NCBI RefSeq assembly: GCF_002234675.1 | Contig: NC_019868.2 | Coordinates: forward strand, 26,798,293 to 26,862,292 | DNA length: 64,000 bases | Direction: 5' to 3' | DNA from: Oryzias latipes | Lineage: Eukaryota; Chordata; Actinopteri; Beloniformes; Adrianichthyidae | In this document: piece after piece, positions 1 through 12,800 of the stretch | Position numbering within the stretch: the first letter of the stretch is position 1 | How the letters are laid out: each line of letters starts with the position of its first letter | Position numbers and translations under genes: made by a program | The notes under the pieces: model-generated | Told to the model about the DNA's origin: nothing | Databases searched by the model: none | What the model saw: only the letters and a program-made list of their open reading frames with translations

Positions 1-627
1 TGGATCCCGTGTTATAGGGGTGACCCCTGCATGACACCCAGAAAATTCTCCTGTGTGCTCCAGCAGAACTTGGTTCAGTCTGAATGGGTTGAATGATTCA
101 AATGTTACCCTCTAATAGGGGTGGGCGGATCGATCTAAGTCTCGATGGTAGTATGGTAAAGTATGGATACTAGCGTGATGAGATCCACACTTTCGTTGCG
201 GGTTTTCTTTTATACCTACAGTGAAGAGCTTAGATTTACTCACAGCGTTCATGCAAGTGTCTGTCTGCAATGTTTTAAGGGTTGAGCAAAAAAAAAAAAA
301 AACAGCCCAATTTGAGTGGAAAACTGCCAAATCTGGCAACACTGTCTATCTGCGTAACCCCCCCCACGGCTGCTGCTAACACCTTGCCCCTCCCCTCCCC
401 GCTTTATCAGCCATCAAAAAGCCACATGCTTGTACTAGTGGCGGGATTGTTTGTTGTGTTCTTCCCATTTTTGTGTTTGCTGGTATTTAAACCATCAAAT
501 GGTGTCTGAGCGGCTGTGTCTGTACCTCAACCGCTCCCCCAGGAGAGGGGTCAAATGCAGAGGACACACTTGACACACCTAGGTGTGTGACAACTAACAG
601 GACTTCAACTTTATTACAGTGTTGCTT
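1..627. other. mtmr7 intron sequence, left edge
   Basis: No coding exon is visible here. The stretch lies beyond the seventh coding exon of mtmr7 (minus strand), so it should be intronic, with the remaining mtmr7 exons to the left of the window. It contains short A and C homopolymers and low-complexity sequence. The small open frames show no family features. Confidence 0.6.
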
Positions 628-1692
628 TTTTATGTTCACGACCACAGGGCGCACTGGATTATAAGGTGCAGTCTCATTTATGGGGGATTTTCTGTATTTA
701 AGGCATACAAAAGGCGAACCGGGTTTTAAGGCGGGGGCACGTTAACACATACCGGTAAAACATGCATCCTAGTGTGCGTTTTAAAAAAGGAACTGGGAGC
801 AAAACTGAGTTGGTTGTGATTTATTTTTTTATCTTTTCAGTCATCAGTCATCATCCAAAAATCCATCAAAGTCCTCATCTTCTGTATCTGAAATGAACAG
901 ATGGGCTGAATTTCTATCAAACACGCCAGCTTCCCTTTCGTCATCGTCAGAGTCCGTCTTGTTGCCGTGCGGCTCCTCATCAACGACGCCGGCTTTTGCA
1001 AAAGCTGGAAGAACAGTGCAAGCAGACACGTTACCCCAAGCTTCTACAATCCATTAACAGACCGTGACGTAACTCGCCCGGCGCCGCCTCCCAGTCTCAG
1101 AAAAACAGTGTTCGCCATCCGTCATCCACCGCTCCCACGCCGCTCCCAACCTTACTTTGGACGCCCTGTTCACACCGATGTCCACCGGTTGGAGTTCCTT
1201 CGTCAAGCCTCCCGGAACGACAGCGGCTGTGAGATGTCGAATCGGTCTTCCAACTCGGGGCGCCTCGCCTTGTTTCCGCGGAAACTCAGCCGCGTCTTCT
1301 TGACTTGTCAGAGTTCGTTTTCCAACTTCCTCCACTTGTGAACCATGGATTCATTCATCTTGAATTCTCTGGCAGCTGCTCCATTCCCATGTTCCTCCGC
1401 ATAGCTGATAGCTTGCAGTTTAAACTGAGATTGTCTCTTTGCAGCATTTCCAGGGTTTCCAAAACAATGTTGTTCTGCATAATTCACATACCTGTACTTT
1501 TGCACTATACAGGGGGTGTCTTCTTTCACGTCCTCACTTCCCTCCTTACCGTTCTCATGCTGGCCTCTCCTACGTCCTCTTTACCGAAGTCCCACAACAA
1601 CACATTAGGCGCACTGCACCATAGGGCGCTCCGTACATTTTAGGGAATATTTAAGACTTTTAAGTGCACCTTTTGGTCGTAAAGGTACAGTA
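628..1692 (-). mobile_element. Internally deleted pogo/Tigger-like DNA transposon
   Basis: Terminal inverted repeats are visible: ACGACCACAGGGCGCACT near 638 matches the reverse complement of the sequence at 1663-1680 with a few changes. Between them, minus-strand frames encode pieces of a pogo-type transposase. An amino-terminal helix-turn-helix part lies at about 1308-1480 (key stretch AAAREFKMNESMVHKWRK). A carboxy-terminal part lies at about 844-1230 (GGLTKELQPVDIGVNRA, then an acidic tail ending DTEDEDFDGF). Most of the DDE catalytic core is missing between the two, and a stop interrupts the frame, so this is a dead copy. The family call rests on recalled resemblance to widespread fish pogo-like transposases. 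Confidence 0.75.
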
Positions 1693-2039
1693 TTGACTTC
1701 TTTTTTTATCACTGCCTTTATTTGAAAAATATATGTTTGTTTTTTGTTACTCTGCGTAAGCTTCTTTAAGATTTTGCACTAATTACCGTTTCCTTCTTCT
1801 TCTTATTGTTTTATACCATTACTTATATAGATGTTTGATGCATGTTCAGTTCAGATTGTTGTAATTGTTTTATTTGCAAAGAGTCTCTGTTTTGCGTTTT
1901 ATCACACACTTACTGTAATGAACAAAAATTATGTATTTTTCAAAAACTTTCTATCATCAAACATTTCAAGAAAAAGTATTGATATTGGTATAGATATCGG
2001 TGATACGGATCGGATCCCCAAATTCCCAGCATCGCCCAC

Positions 2040-5000
2040 CTTCCAACATCTTCTGCTGGCTGTTCCTCATGACGTGGATGTTCTCGATGCCCAAGAACTG
2101 GAATTTGATGTCGGAGTAATTGTCTTCATTTTCATAGCCTTTTCCAGCCGCGCGGTTTGCGATTGCATTCAGCTGCAAGAGACGACAGGAACGTCAGTTA
2201 TTGAAGACTTTAAAAAAATAAATGAATAAATCAAAAACTCTGTTCAGCACGACAGGGCTGAGCTGTTTTGAAAGTCTTCACTGCGAGGATCAGCAGCTGG
2301 ACTAAACGGAGTCCACCTGAACACACAGCTCGGGCAGACACGAGGTTCTCACCTTAGGCCTGGTGTCCACCACATACATGAAGTCGCTGTGGGGGTTGGA
2401 CCTTAAGACGGCCTCCAGCATCTGCTCATCCTCCAGGCAGCGAGCGCTGAAACCGGACAGCGGCTGGCTGCTGCGGCAGATGGCAGCCTGGAAGGAGGCA
2501 CGATGGAGTTCAGCTTTAAATAAAAAAGAACTTCACTATCTGGGATTTAGAACAGATTCACATTATCGTTCATTTATTTATTTTTAATTCTGGGGTTACA
2601 ATTCAAAATAATCCACAACAAAATGTTCTCGTATCCCTATTTAGGAGTCACAAGGGAGCTTTCAGGGATTCTCCCTTCTGGATCTTTTGGGTCTTTGGGT
2701 TAAGCTAAGACCTTCTGTTCTGGGAAGCTGACCTCACACATGAAGGACTCCCAACTGTCCAATCAAGACTTGATCTTACACGAGATGCACGACTTTCCCA
2801 AAGAAAATGAACTTTAAAAAGAACAGATTGAATGTTTCATTCATGCATAAAAATGGACATCTGATGTGTTCTTTATGAACATTGCTGGGAGGAAATGGGT
2901 AGGACAGATTTGGAATTTCACTCACTAAACCTCTTCCTTCGTCTTTTCCTCACACATATGTGGGCACAGTCCTATCGTAAAGTGATTGACATGCACTTGT
3001 CATTATTGTTCCTTTTTCAAAACCACTAAAACAAAGCATCGCATTTTTACATGGTACTGGTAGTACTATATATGTCGGTACAGGTACCAACTTGGCACTG
3101 AGGTTCGGTTAACACATCCCTAGTTGAGAAGTGTAGACCAATCATGAGACCATTTCTGAGACACCCATGATGCTTTTGGTTCCTTTGACACATAAAAAGG
3201 GGCAAATGGGGAACGGACTTACGTGGTTATCTTTGCAGTAGTACGACAAAGCAGGAAATCTGCCCCTGCTCCTGAACTTGGAGCTTCCGACTATGACGGG
3301 GGGAGTGGCCGAGTAGGGTACCAGCAGGTCAGCCGGGTAGGTGTCGCTGACCTTTTAAAAGACGGCACGGATAGAATTCAGAAAATACTGAGGTCCATGC
3401 TAAGAGAAAACACCCAACGGGAGCAGCTCCCTGACCTTGTAGTGTCGATTGACAGAGGACAGTTTCCACTGGGAATTTGGAAGTCCCATTCTACGGTAAT
3501 CAGCCCTGGCGTCCACAAAGGCCCATTCCTGCCGCCTCTGCGCTTCAGGGACATTCGGCTTATAGGAGAAGCAGTACAGCTCCTCGTATTTCTCTGCAAA
3601 GAGAAGAATTGGATCACAACTTCTACCTGGCGAGCAAAACATCTTCTGAATCCCACCGACTAGCCTCAGCAAGCAAGAGAGACAAGACAACAATGCTATG
3701 ATTGGTAAAGCCCATCCAGGCCAACGCTCACCTGGCTGGGAGAGGCGCTGCAGGGACAGGAAAACATCCAGGCAGTCAGACTCCTGAGGAACGCTGAAAT
3801 GCAGAACCTGGAAGTTCTTACAGTGAATGAGCAGAGGACACCCAGATTCAGTGGAGGCCTGTTTCTCCACGCAGCACACCAGACTGTGCAGCACCTGGTG
3901 AAAGCACAACATGGAACATTTCATTTGAGGGTTTTCCTATTTGTGTGATTCGCTCATGCCATCATTTCTCTCATGAAATGATACCCACCCATGTTTCCCT
4001 GCGCTGTGGGGCGAGGCTCTCCACAAAGATGCTGTGTGTGGCGGTCAGGTACAGAGTGCCAACCCTGCTCCTTCTGGGGGAAACTCTGTCCAGGAGCTTG
4101 ACATTCTCCACCTGCGGAGAAATGATCAGGAATGGAGGACCGCCGCTCTTCATCAGTCGTCACTCGCACTAAAACCTTGAAAGTGTCTTTTTACTAAACG
4201 CTATGGAAAGGTCAGAAGATCTTTGAACAATGATTTAGAGCCAATACTTTCTTAATGTTATAAAACGGATTCACCTTGAGACCTGATATGCATACAAAGA
4301 ATTTAGAGTGTAGTTTTAGAGTAATTCAATTAAACTCAGCTGTTTGGTTCTTAATCAGAATGAAGCAAAATGACCGAGCTGCCCATTTTGGTTATAAATG
4401 AGATCCAAACAACAAAAGATGTCATAAAACTTTTTGCTACCTGATGTTTGCAAAAACACTTACTGTGTATGAAGAGAAACCAAGAAACATTTACTGTAAA
4501 GTTTTTAAGAAATGATTCATCAAAATCAGCAGTTTTGTACTTTGAGTGAGTAGAGCGAGAGGACAAAGTTACCCTCTTTGATTATGAATTACTCCCATAA
4601 AACAAAAGGGGACACAAAACCTTTTGCTCATTGACAGTTAGAATGATAAAGAATACAAATAACATAAGCCCCAGAAAAACATTATAGGAGATTTTTTTAG
4701 AGAAATTGATCTTCAAAATCAGCTATTTTGTCCTTTGAGTAGAATCGAGAAGACAAAGTTACTATATTTGATTATTAATTACTTCTTAAAAACACAAGGT
4801 GACAAAAAACTTTCTGTTTAGTGATAGTCACAAAGATACATACTATTAATAATAAAAAGCCTAGAAAGAATAACAGATTTTTTTAGGGAGAAATTAATCA
4901 TCAAAATCAGCTATTTTGTATTTGAGTGAGCAGAGCGAGACCACATTTGTCATTTTTGATTATGAATTACTATAAAAAAAACACGAAGTGACACGAAACT

Positions 5001-6511
5001 TTCTAGCCATTGATAGTCACCATGAAAGATACTACAGATAACCTAAAACTCAACAAAAGATTTTTGTAAATATTTAGAGAAATTCATTCTCAGCTATTTT
5101 CTTCCTACTGGAGCAATAAGCAAGTTACCCCATTTTAATACAAATTTCTTCAAAGCAACATCAAGTGACAAATTGACTTAACTGATGATCCCCATCATGA
5201 CACCTACTATTCAAAAAAATTAGGACCAGCAAAATTTAGAAAAAATTCCTTGAAATCAGATGATAAAGTCAAAGAAAAATGAAATTTTTCCTTAAAAACA
5301 CAACCCATGTTCAAAATAAGCACCTACTATGCATCAAACTGAGACCTGCACAATGTATTGTACAAATGATGGAGAAATCCACTTTTACATTCAACAGTTT
5401 TGTTCTTGGTAAAAGTACAGCAAAAAGGAATAAATTCCAATATTCTAGTATAGAGTTCTGCTATTTCTTTCAATCAAATCTACGATGCATAGAATAAAAA
5501 CAATATTAAATACATTTTAATTAAACTAAACTAAAAATGAAACAGTTTTGGAGAAATTGGGAAATTATCTGTTTTTGTACTTGGTGGAAAAAGAATAGAA
5601 TAGAATAGAATAGAATAGAATAGAATAGAATAGAATAGAATAGAATAGAATAGAATAGAATAGAATAGAAACACAAAGGGGAAATTACCTGATGGTTCGA
5701 TTGTGAATTTACTCCAACCAAAAAGGGAAAAATTACAATTTTTACTCAGATATTTTTACAATGACATGTTACATTTATAGAAAGAAAATTGCCAATAGTC
5801 ACTACACAAACCAAATTTAACATACAGTTTTAAAAAAAAAAAGAAATTAAAATCAACTTTTTATTATTTTGGATTATGGTGTTCAATCCCATGACGTATA
5901 ATAAACCTTTTGTTTATTCATGCATATTAAACTTCATTACAGTCCCTAAACTGTTTTGGAGAAAATACAGCTTAAATTTATCATTTTTGTATTTTTTACC
6001 ATCTCACAGACTTTACATTTGTATCATATGCATATGGAACATATACACAGATTATTATAAGGTTACAAAGAAATGACTACTTGTTATAGTATTTTTACTT
6101 ATCACCTCATAATTAATCAGTACAGGACAGACCATTTTGAAGTTTTTTTGTACAGTTAATTTGGTAGGGTTTGTTTTAATGCATTTCGGCATGCACCTTT
6201 TTAAAATATTCATAAAAATATGACCACCAAATGCTCGTGAGGCGTTCGAGTGCAGCCTTTGCCGTAATGTTTGATTAAAACGCGCATTAGAGATTTCAGG
6301 GCCGCTTTTTAAAGCAGCACATCACCATCTGCAGCACGCATGATCTGCACGCGTGTCAGCGGCCCTCTACACTGCCAACACAGTTATCTCATGCACGCGC
6401 ATGTTGAAACGAGCCTGCTTTTGTTTATTCCCCGTCAAAAAAAAATGTGCGTGTTGTTGTAATGGGGAAAATGCGCAATCTGGTTACCTTCGGCAGTCGG
6501 ATGTGCTCCAT
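2040..6511 (-). CDS. mtmr7: Myotubularin-related protein 7, amino-terminal 288 codons (partial gene)
   Basis: MTMR7 is a phosphoinositide 3-phosphatase of the myotubularin family acting on PI3P and related lipids, usually with MTMR9. Seven coding exons fit in frame (minus strand): 6511-6488 (start MEHIRLPK), 4111-3989, 3894-3732, 3593-3436, 3351-3223, 2487-2353 and 2172-2040. All use AG/GT borders with matching phase. Residues 1 to about 110 form the PH-GRAM lipid-binding region (VENVKLLDRV, GTLYLTATHSIFVE, GCPLLIHCKNFQ). The remainder is the start of the phosphatase domain (KYEELYCFSY, RMGLPNSQW, SSQPLSGFSARCLEDEQML, and NRAAGKGYENEDNY at the end). The catalytic CxxGWDR exon lies to the left, outside the window. 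NRAAGKGYENEDNYS with GIENIHVMRNS fits MTMR7 better than MTMR6 or MTMR8, from memory. The first intron (6487-4112) holds a tandem-repeat array. The gene is head-to-head with slc7a2. Confidence 0.93.
4340..5990. repeat. Degenerate tandem array, period about 185-193 bp
   Basis: Within mtmr7 intron 1 a unit recurs at a regular spacing. The landmark CAAAATCAGC(A/T)(A/G)TTTTGT occurs near 4521, 4714 and 4902, with weaker versions near 5088 and 5250 and drifted relatives (CAGTTTTGTTCTTGG, TTTTTGTACTTGG) near 5393 and 5570. Other unit landmarks also repeat: GAGTAGAGCGAGAGGACAAAG-like, TTTGATTATGAATTACT-like and ACACAAGGTGACA-like stretches. AAACTGTTTTGGAGAAA, present at about 5948, resembles sequence at about 5541. 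The units diverge progressively to the right. There is no coding frame. Confidence 0.75.
5590..5670. repeat. (AGAAT)n pentanucleotide microsatellite
   Basis: About fifteen perfect copies of the AGAAT/TAGAA pentamer run uninterrupted inside the larger degenerate array in mtmr7 intron 1. The perfection points to recent slippage. Confidence 0.97.
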
Positions 6512-7110
6512 CAACCCGTGCTTCCTTGTCGCTGAGTGTCAGACGGCATCAATGTCTTTACAACACTCATCATAGGCCACCCTATTGTATATTCTGTGGA
6601 TTTTATTTAAGGTTAAAGGCGTTTGGTAGCAGATCTGATGAGGACAGCGGCTACAATTTTGCCTGTGGTGTTTTAAATCGGAGTTGATCTGCAGGGTCCT
6701 AAAGTCCACCCCTTCGGAGCAGCTGCTCTGACGGGTAACTTGTGCCTACGTCATCGTCATGTTGACACGCCCTCGATTGGGATACCGGAAGCAGCTGAAT
6801 TTTAGAAATGAAATATTATCGACTACAACCAAATTTGATCTATATTTGTGCTGCATATATTATTAAAAAAATGATATTGGCTGACTGTTTCTCTTATTTA
6901 ACAACAACAAATTATGTATCTATATATATTATATATATATATAATGTGTAATATATGTATAATTATATATAAATATATATTATATAAAATCTACTTAGAT
7001 GCCACCAAAGGCTATAGAAATCATTGTCATGTGGGCGCCGACGACCTCACCAAGATGGCGTTGCGCTCCGCCACCGGTGGCCAGGCTTCTCAAGCGGGCG
7101 TGTCTCCTCT
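6512..7110. promoter_or_regulatory. Presumed mtmr7 5' UTR and promoter region
   Basis: The mtmr7 start codon is at 6511-6509 on the minus strand, so its leader and promoter should lie just to the right. The stretch has an ETS-type site ACCGGAAGC at 6784-6792 and a YY1-type CAAGATGGCG at 7051-7060, set in locally GC-rich sequence (6690-6780 and 7030-7110) within an AT-rich neighbourhood. An AT microsatellite sits at 6915-6990. No transcription start can be fixed from sequence alone. Confidence 0.4.
6915..6990. repeat. AT-rich dinucleotide repeat
   Basis: An imperfect (TA)n run with interspersed G and C bases lies between the mtmr7 leader region and the GC-rich block at 7030-7110. Confidence 0.9.
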
Positions 7111-7809
7111 AGCGACATAACTCATTGGAGCCAACAGGAAGCCTTTTCTTTATTACTTGCTCATAAAAGAATAAATAAAATCAATCAAAGAAAAAGGGTT
7201 TTCCAAACTGCAGTTTTTTGTTGTTGTTTAGTAAAATAGAAATCATATGTTGAACTGAAACGAAAAAAGTGAGTCGCTGCATTCCTATAAAAATAATAAT
7301 AAGGCATCATCACTTTTATGTGTAGAGAAAGAAAAACATTTATTTTGGAGGCTGGAACAGTTTTTCTTTTTGGATATACCAAAATTACTAAAGATTGCAC
7401 AAAAATACAGATGTGTGCTTAAATGTGGCATGAAGTGCAAAAAAGATTTGACTTTTAGACACAGCTGGAACTTCCATTGTTTTCTGCAGATGCATGTTTT
7501 GCACCTCCTTATTTTTTTGGGTGGGCTGTGGTGAGTCATCCTTCACACTGTAGCTTTAGAGGCAATGGTTAATGAGCAGATAATGAGGTTCTTTTAGAAA
7601 ACAAGCAGAAAAAAATATTAGCAGACATGACCATTCTTATCTTCCATGTAGGACAAAACTATAAAACATTTCAGTAAAGACAAAACAAATCTTAGGGCTA
7701 GATCTTAGGGCTCCAACCTGGTTCGTTTGTCCTGACTAAGTTAACCAGAATCAGTTTTCTTCTTAGATTATTCTCTGCCAATAGGAATCACCAAGCATGT
7801 TTTGTGGGG

Positions 7810-7890
7810 TGGAGTGCCATGCATGCACAAGAGAACATGCAAACTCCAAACAGAAATAATCCAATTAAGATTTGAACCAAGGCCTTCTCT
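7810..7890 (-). repeat. SINE-core remnant
   Basis: Read on the minus strand, this piece carries a B-box-like GGTTCAAATC followed by GGAGTTTGCATGTTCTCTTG. These are the head and core start of the same fish interspersed repeat seen more fully at 15985-16250. The copy is short and has no tail. Confidence 0.5.
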
Positions 7891-9718
7891 TTCTGTCCTC
7901 CAATTCAATGTAAAGATTAAAGTTGATTTCTCGAATGCATTGAGGGGTTTGGCACTAAAAAGTCAAATATTCCTCATCTTTGTGCATCTGTTCTGTCACC
8001 TTTTACTTCGTAAATGCTCACATTTTGTTTCTAGTGTTGTTTCAATGTGCTCTGGGTGTACGTTCTATCAACATTTCTGCTTGGCAAACCTAATTTGCAG
8101 CACTGCAACGTTATGTAACGGCAGCAAAAAGCACAAGTTATAATGAAGTTTGAAAATCCAATACATTCCAGGGCCACGCCTGTTGATTCTGGATTTCACA
8201 AGTGGTTCACCCGAAAGCACTTCTTGTCAAAACATGTCAAAATGTTCCACTCAGCAGAGTATTTTAGGTCATAATCTGAAAAATAAAAAAACAAAACAGC
8301 TTCTCATCTCAATTTTTGCTGAGATTCCCCGCGAGAAGATTTCACTTATTGCCCAATCCCGTGCACATTTAGCTCCTTTTGACAGATCCACCCCAACACA
8401 TTTGGGAGTTATCCGACTGGGAAAAAAAGTCTGACAAAGATTTTTTTTTGTCCATTCAGATCAGTAATCTTTGGGATTTATGCACCCCGCTTAATATCAG
8501 TTTTGAAGACAGGAAGATGCTGCAGCGTGCAGAGAAAGCTTTTCCTAAACATGCTTTAAAACTCAGACCGCAAACTATATTGAACTGTTGGAGCTGTTTG
8601 ACAAAAAATAAGCTTTTTTTATGCCTCAATTAGTGCTGCAGAAAAAACCATGGAGCCTTTCTTTGCACATTTATGATGTAATAGCTGCTTTTGGGGGGGG
8701 GAATTTGCAAAAATCATGAAGACGATTAAAAGGAAACCCTTTTCAATTAATGCATACCTTCAAAATACATATAAATAATACTAGTTTTGTTTAGTCCTTT
8801 CTTAGTTTTTTAAGAGGCATCTATGAGGAGTTGGACTGGAGTTAATTTGCGGACATAAGAAGCAGAAAAATCCCAAATTACATTGGAAAATTTGATTGCT
8901 GCTGTCAAATGAGCTAAACATCTAATTCATCCCCACTCAGCTGCACATCCTTGATCCAAAATGTGTTTCTAATAATTTAAAGCATGAAAGTATTTGTTCT
9001 TTACATGCAACCTCTATTTATCTATTATTTTTTTTTTTTAATTTAGAGCATAATCCACTACACTAAACAGTACACTGACCCAGATTCAGTCAGGAAATGA
9101 CTTGTGTTGGAGCCTGGAGTGATTTATCCTCCGTCTGCATCAATAACACCAAAACCTCATGTTCAATAAAAAGAGCATTAAGTCAAAGCTTCAGAGTCCA
9201 GACAGTTCCAAAATGCAATATGAAGGCTTTTTGTTGAACAAAATAAACTCAATTATGTTTCTACACCAGGACTCCTGAGTAAAAGCAGTCGTGTGGGAAA
9301 GAAAAGAAAAAAAAACAACCCACCCAGATAATAAGGCTAAGAGGACAACAGAAAAACATCTCTTTATAACTTTACAGCTTGATGTAAAGCTTCTGTTAAC
9401 CTCTTAAGAATACATCAAATCATTGTTTTTTTGTGCGCATGTGAATTATAATGACCATCGTCACACAGGGAACGTTTTAAGAAGCCAATTAAGGCGATTT
9501 TAATTTACTTTGAATCACACATACTTTAACACAAAACAGTAGATTTTGCATTGATTTCTATATAATGTGAATTAAACTACTGTGTACACTTTTGCTTTTC
9601 TGAAGATTTGTTTACAATTCCCTCGGCAACACGCATACAAGCGACCACTTCCAATGAAAAGTCTATGTAGACGCACTTGGACTTGGCAGTGATGTACGGA
9701 TTGTGTCTCTTTTAATTC

Positions 9719-9860
9719 ACAGAAGTGCCGACCTCTTAAAAATCGATCTTAGAGGAGAAATGAATAACTGTGGAATTATTGGACACCATGTCTTGCGTGT
9801 ATCGGAATAGAGCTGTGAGAGAAAAGGCCTGGAGTGAGATTTGCAATGCTATGACCTTTC
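9719..9860 (+). repeat. Dispersed repeat, copy 1 (second copy near 37283-37720)
   Basis: Two landmarks, TCACAGAAGTnCC and GAATAGAGCTGTGAGAGAAA, occur in the same order here and at 37283-37720. The stretch AATCGATCTTAGAGGAGAAATGAAT lies between them with only a few changes. In the second copy the two halves are separated by an inserted 292-bp MITE. I do not recognise the family. Confidence 0.6.
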
Positions 9861-12800
9861 GTACCAAGCCTCTTTCTACCATGGAGGGAAAAAAAGTAAT
9901 GTAATGAGATTTTCAATTGTAAATTTACAACTTTTTTCTCGCAAATTTACGAGATTGTAGTGGAAGTGAGCACAAAGTGCAGCAGGTGAACGCCGCGCAG
10001 CAGAGCAGAGCAACTAAACTCAGTTGAACAGGTGAGCTGAATGTTTATTGCTAACGATATAAAAGTTTGGAAGCTCATTTGTTTGATTTACGATTTATGA
10101 ATGTTTTGTTTATTGATGGACTGTTTGCAGGATCTCTGCAGCTCGTTGATGAAGACATCGGCATCCCTGCAGCTGTTTACTTCCATCCTTTCTTCCTCAA
10201 CCAAAGACCAGATCTCCATGTCTGTGACGCTTCCGCCTGCAGGAGCCCAGTTTTCAACGTTCTGATGCTAACAAACCAGACTATTTTCATTGCTCCTCCG
10301 TTGTTTTGTGTTGAAACCAGGTGTTTCCTTTAGAGGAGGGGACGTAAAGCCAGCTACGCTGACAATAATTTGGTTTTGAGTCTCATCATCCGGTTCCTAA
10401 CTTTTTATCAGACAGAATTAAGAATCCTTTAGTATCAATAAATCACAAGACAAAGATAAATTTCTTAATAATTATGTAAAAAATAGACATAACTCTATTT
10501 TAGAAATCAACAGAGCACAACTAAAATAAGTGCAGATTATTTTAGCGAACACTATTTTAGAAAAAATAGACATGGCACCGTTTCAGAAATCTTCATCACT
10601 TATGCAGATCAAGTATCTTAAAATATGTGCAGATTCATTCGAACAGTCATGAATATAATTAGGCATAAATGATTTTCAGAAGACACACTTGTGTATTTAC
10701 CGTCCGCTTGGTGATCCCTTTTGGCTTGTTAAATGCCTAGATTTCCACGGCAGCGGCAATTTAGAAATTGAAAAAAAGTGCATTTGCTTAGAAACAACAT
10801 AAAACAAGCAAAAACATTCCTACAGCAAATATCACTGATACAGTTTTGTTTGTTGGGTCAAATTTGATCAATTTGGCAGAAACTTGAACACCAGGCAACA
10901 GGAGACAACGACATTGTAGAGAACATGTATGAAATATGACACACAGAATGGAGATGAGATTAAAAAAAGAGAATCAAAAACATTTTTTATTGCCATTCTA
11001 TGACTTTAGTAACAGTGTCAGGATAAAGTATTTCAGAGAGCCACTGTGTTGTACTTTAAATCCCTTCATAACGTCAAAAACGTCAAGATTTCAAATTACT
11101 AATCCTCCGCCACCATGCTTCACAGCTGGAGGTATTAGATTTATTTTTCACGGCTATCCATCGTTGCTACCTGCTTTCTGTAGTCTCTTGAAGAGAATCA
11201 GTGTTCTCTTGACAGTTTGTTCAAACATGCTGAACTTGTTTTGTCTGTTTCACGTTGTACAGTAGAAACATTTCTTCCAAGCATTTAGCGTGTTGACTTG
11301 ATTTTGTTTCCCAGAAAAAAAAATCTGTTTTTATTGTTTAAAAAGCACCTTTAGAGTGAAGAACTATTATTCGTTTAAAAAACGCCTCTTTTAGATTTTC
11401 CAAACAGGATGCTGATGTGTTTTATCGTGCTAACGAAACAGACCGGGTAACTGAATTAATACAATTCCATAAAGGTGCAGATTCAAATGCAACAAACCCT
11501 TTTCATTGGAAAGCCATTTGTCTTTTAAACACTGATTTTGTAAATCTATTTTCAAATATTTTGCCAGTTTAGTCCTCATCTATTATTGAAAGTGGAACTT
11601 TGAAATCAAATGTTTTACTGTAAAAATATATATTTATTTTGTCCAGCAAGGTCTATAAAGGTCATGTTTATTTGATAAAAGGAAGTTTTATGTGCCAAAA
11701 AATGTCTCTTTTGCGTTACATTTAGAGATTAAATCCGACATAAACCTGAGGTTCTCCACGGAGATCATTTTATTTACTGCCTGATGCGTCATCACCGGTT
11801 AAATTTAGCCCATCGTCCTGTTGTAATTTTCCCAATTGAGATGTCAGCATCTTTTTATTTGTATTTTTTTAACCAAAGACCTTCCTCATCTTCTAAATCT
11901 TGCTGTTGTCTGCCTCATCAGTAATTGTTCTCTCCAGCACTTCCTGGTTACAGTGACGTTAACTGGAGCGAGCAGTCCCACCGTCTGCAAGGCAAACATC
12001 ACTCAATCTGTTGACCGTGTCCACATTTTTGAAGCCAGGTCACTTAACCAACGTCGGCCAAATGCATTCAATTGGCTGCACACTATTAGTGCATGTCAAT
12101 AACGAAATACGGCGAGCCAGTTGGCTGTCCATCCTTTCCATGGAGACAGTTCAGGCTGCTTGAGGGGCAAGAATGCCCAGTTAGAAGAAGAAGAAGAAGA
12201 AAAAAAAGCAGTTTTCTGTCCTGAAAGCAAAAAAAAAAAGATCCAAACAATCAATGATGATCGTTTTCTTTACAGGTGACTCAGCTTAAAACACAAAAGG
12301 TTACCTGAGTTGGATGATTGTTCAGCTGTTCACAAAAGAAGGGCCTCCCCTCCCCATCAGCCGGCTGCAGTTCAGGTCTTCCGGACTGCTGTCCATGATC
12401 TTCAGCTGCTTGGGTGGACAGCCAAACTCAGGAAAGGCTTGTTGTGATGCCTTTAAGACACACACAACACAACAGTTCTTGAAGGCAGCTGCCACCTTCC
12501 CACTGAGGTCCTGAGCTAGTTTGAGCTGGTCTCAGCAGAAACCTTCACTTCTCTGAACTCAGTCCTATTTCTTATTGTTAGTCTGATAGAAATGTTGGCA
12601 TTTTCCCTTCCAAGGGGGCGTTTGGTTTTTGTTTTTGGCAAAGGAGCACCAAAAAAGCTGCTATTGATTTTATTATGCTCACGAGTCCAATAGCTCATGG
12701 TACATTGAGCAATACCTGTTTTCCATTAGGAGGACTTCTTCCCTTTAACCCCCTCCCCAACCAGGCACTATCCACCCTTCATTGACCAATCAGCATCCAT

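Noticed and set aside
4340-5990. CRISPR-like regular spacing of repeats
   Set aside because: Units are long, diverged and contiguous, the genome is vertebrate, and there is no spacer structure or cas gene.
10067-10333. 88-codon plus-strand frame in the intergenic region
   Set aside because: No recognised motif and no start context or splice sites supporting a gene.
10936-11265. 109-codon plus-strand frame
   Set aside because: Low-complexity, Phe/Leu-rich translation of AT-rich DNA with no supporting signal.
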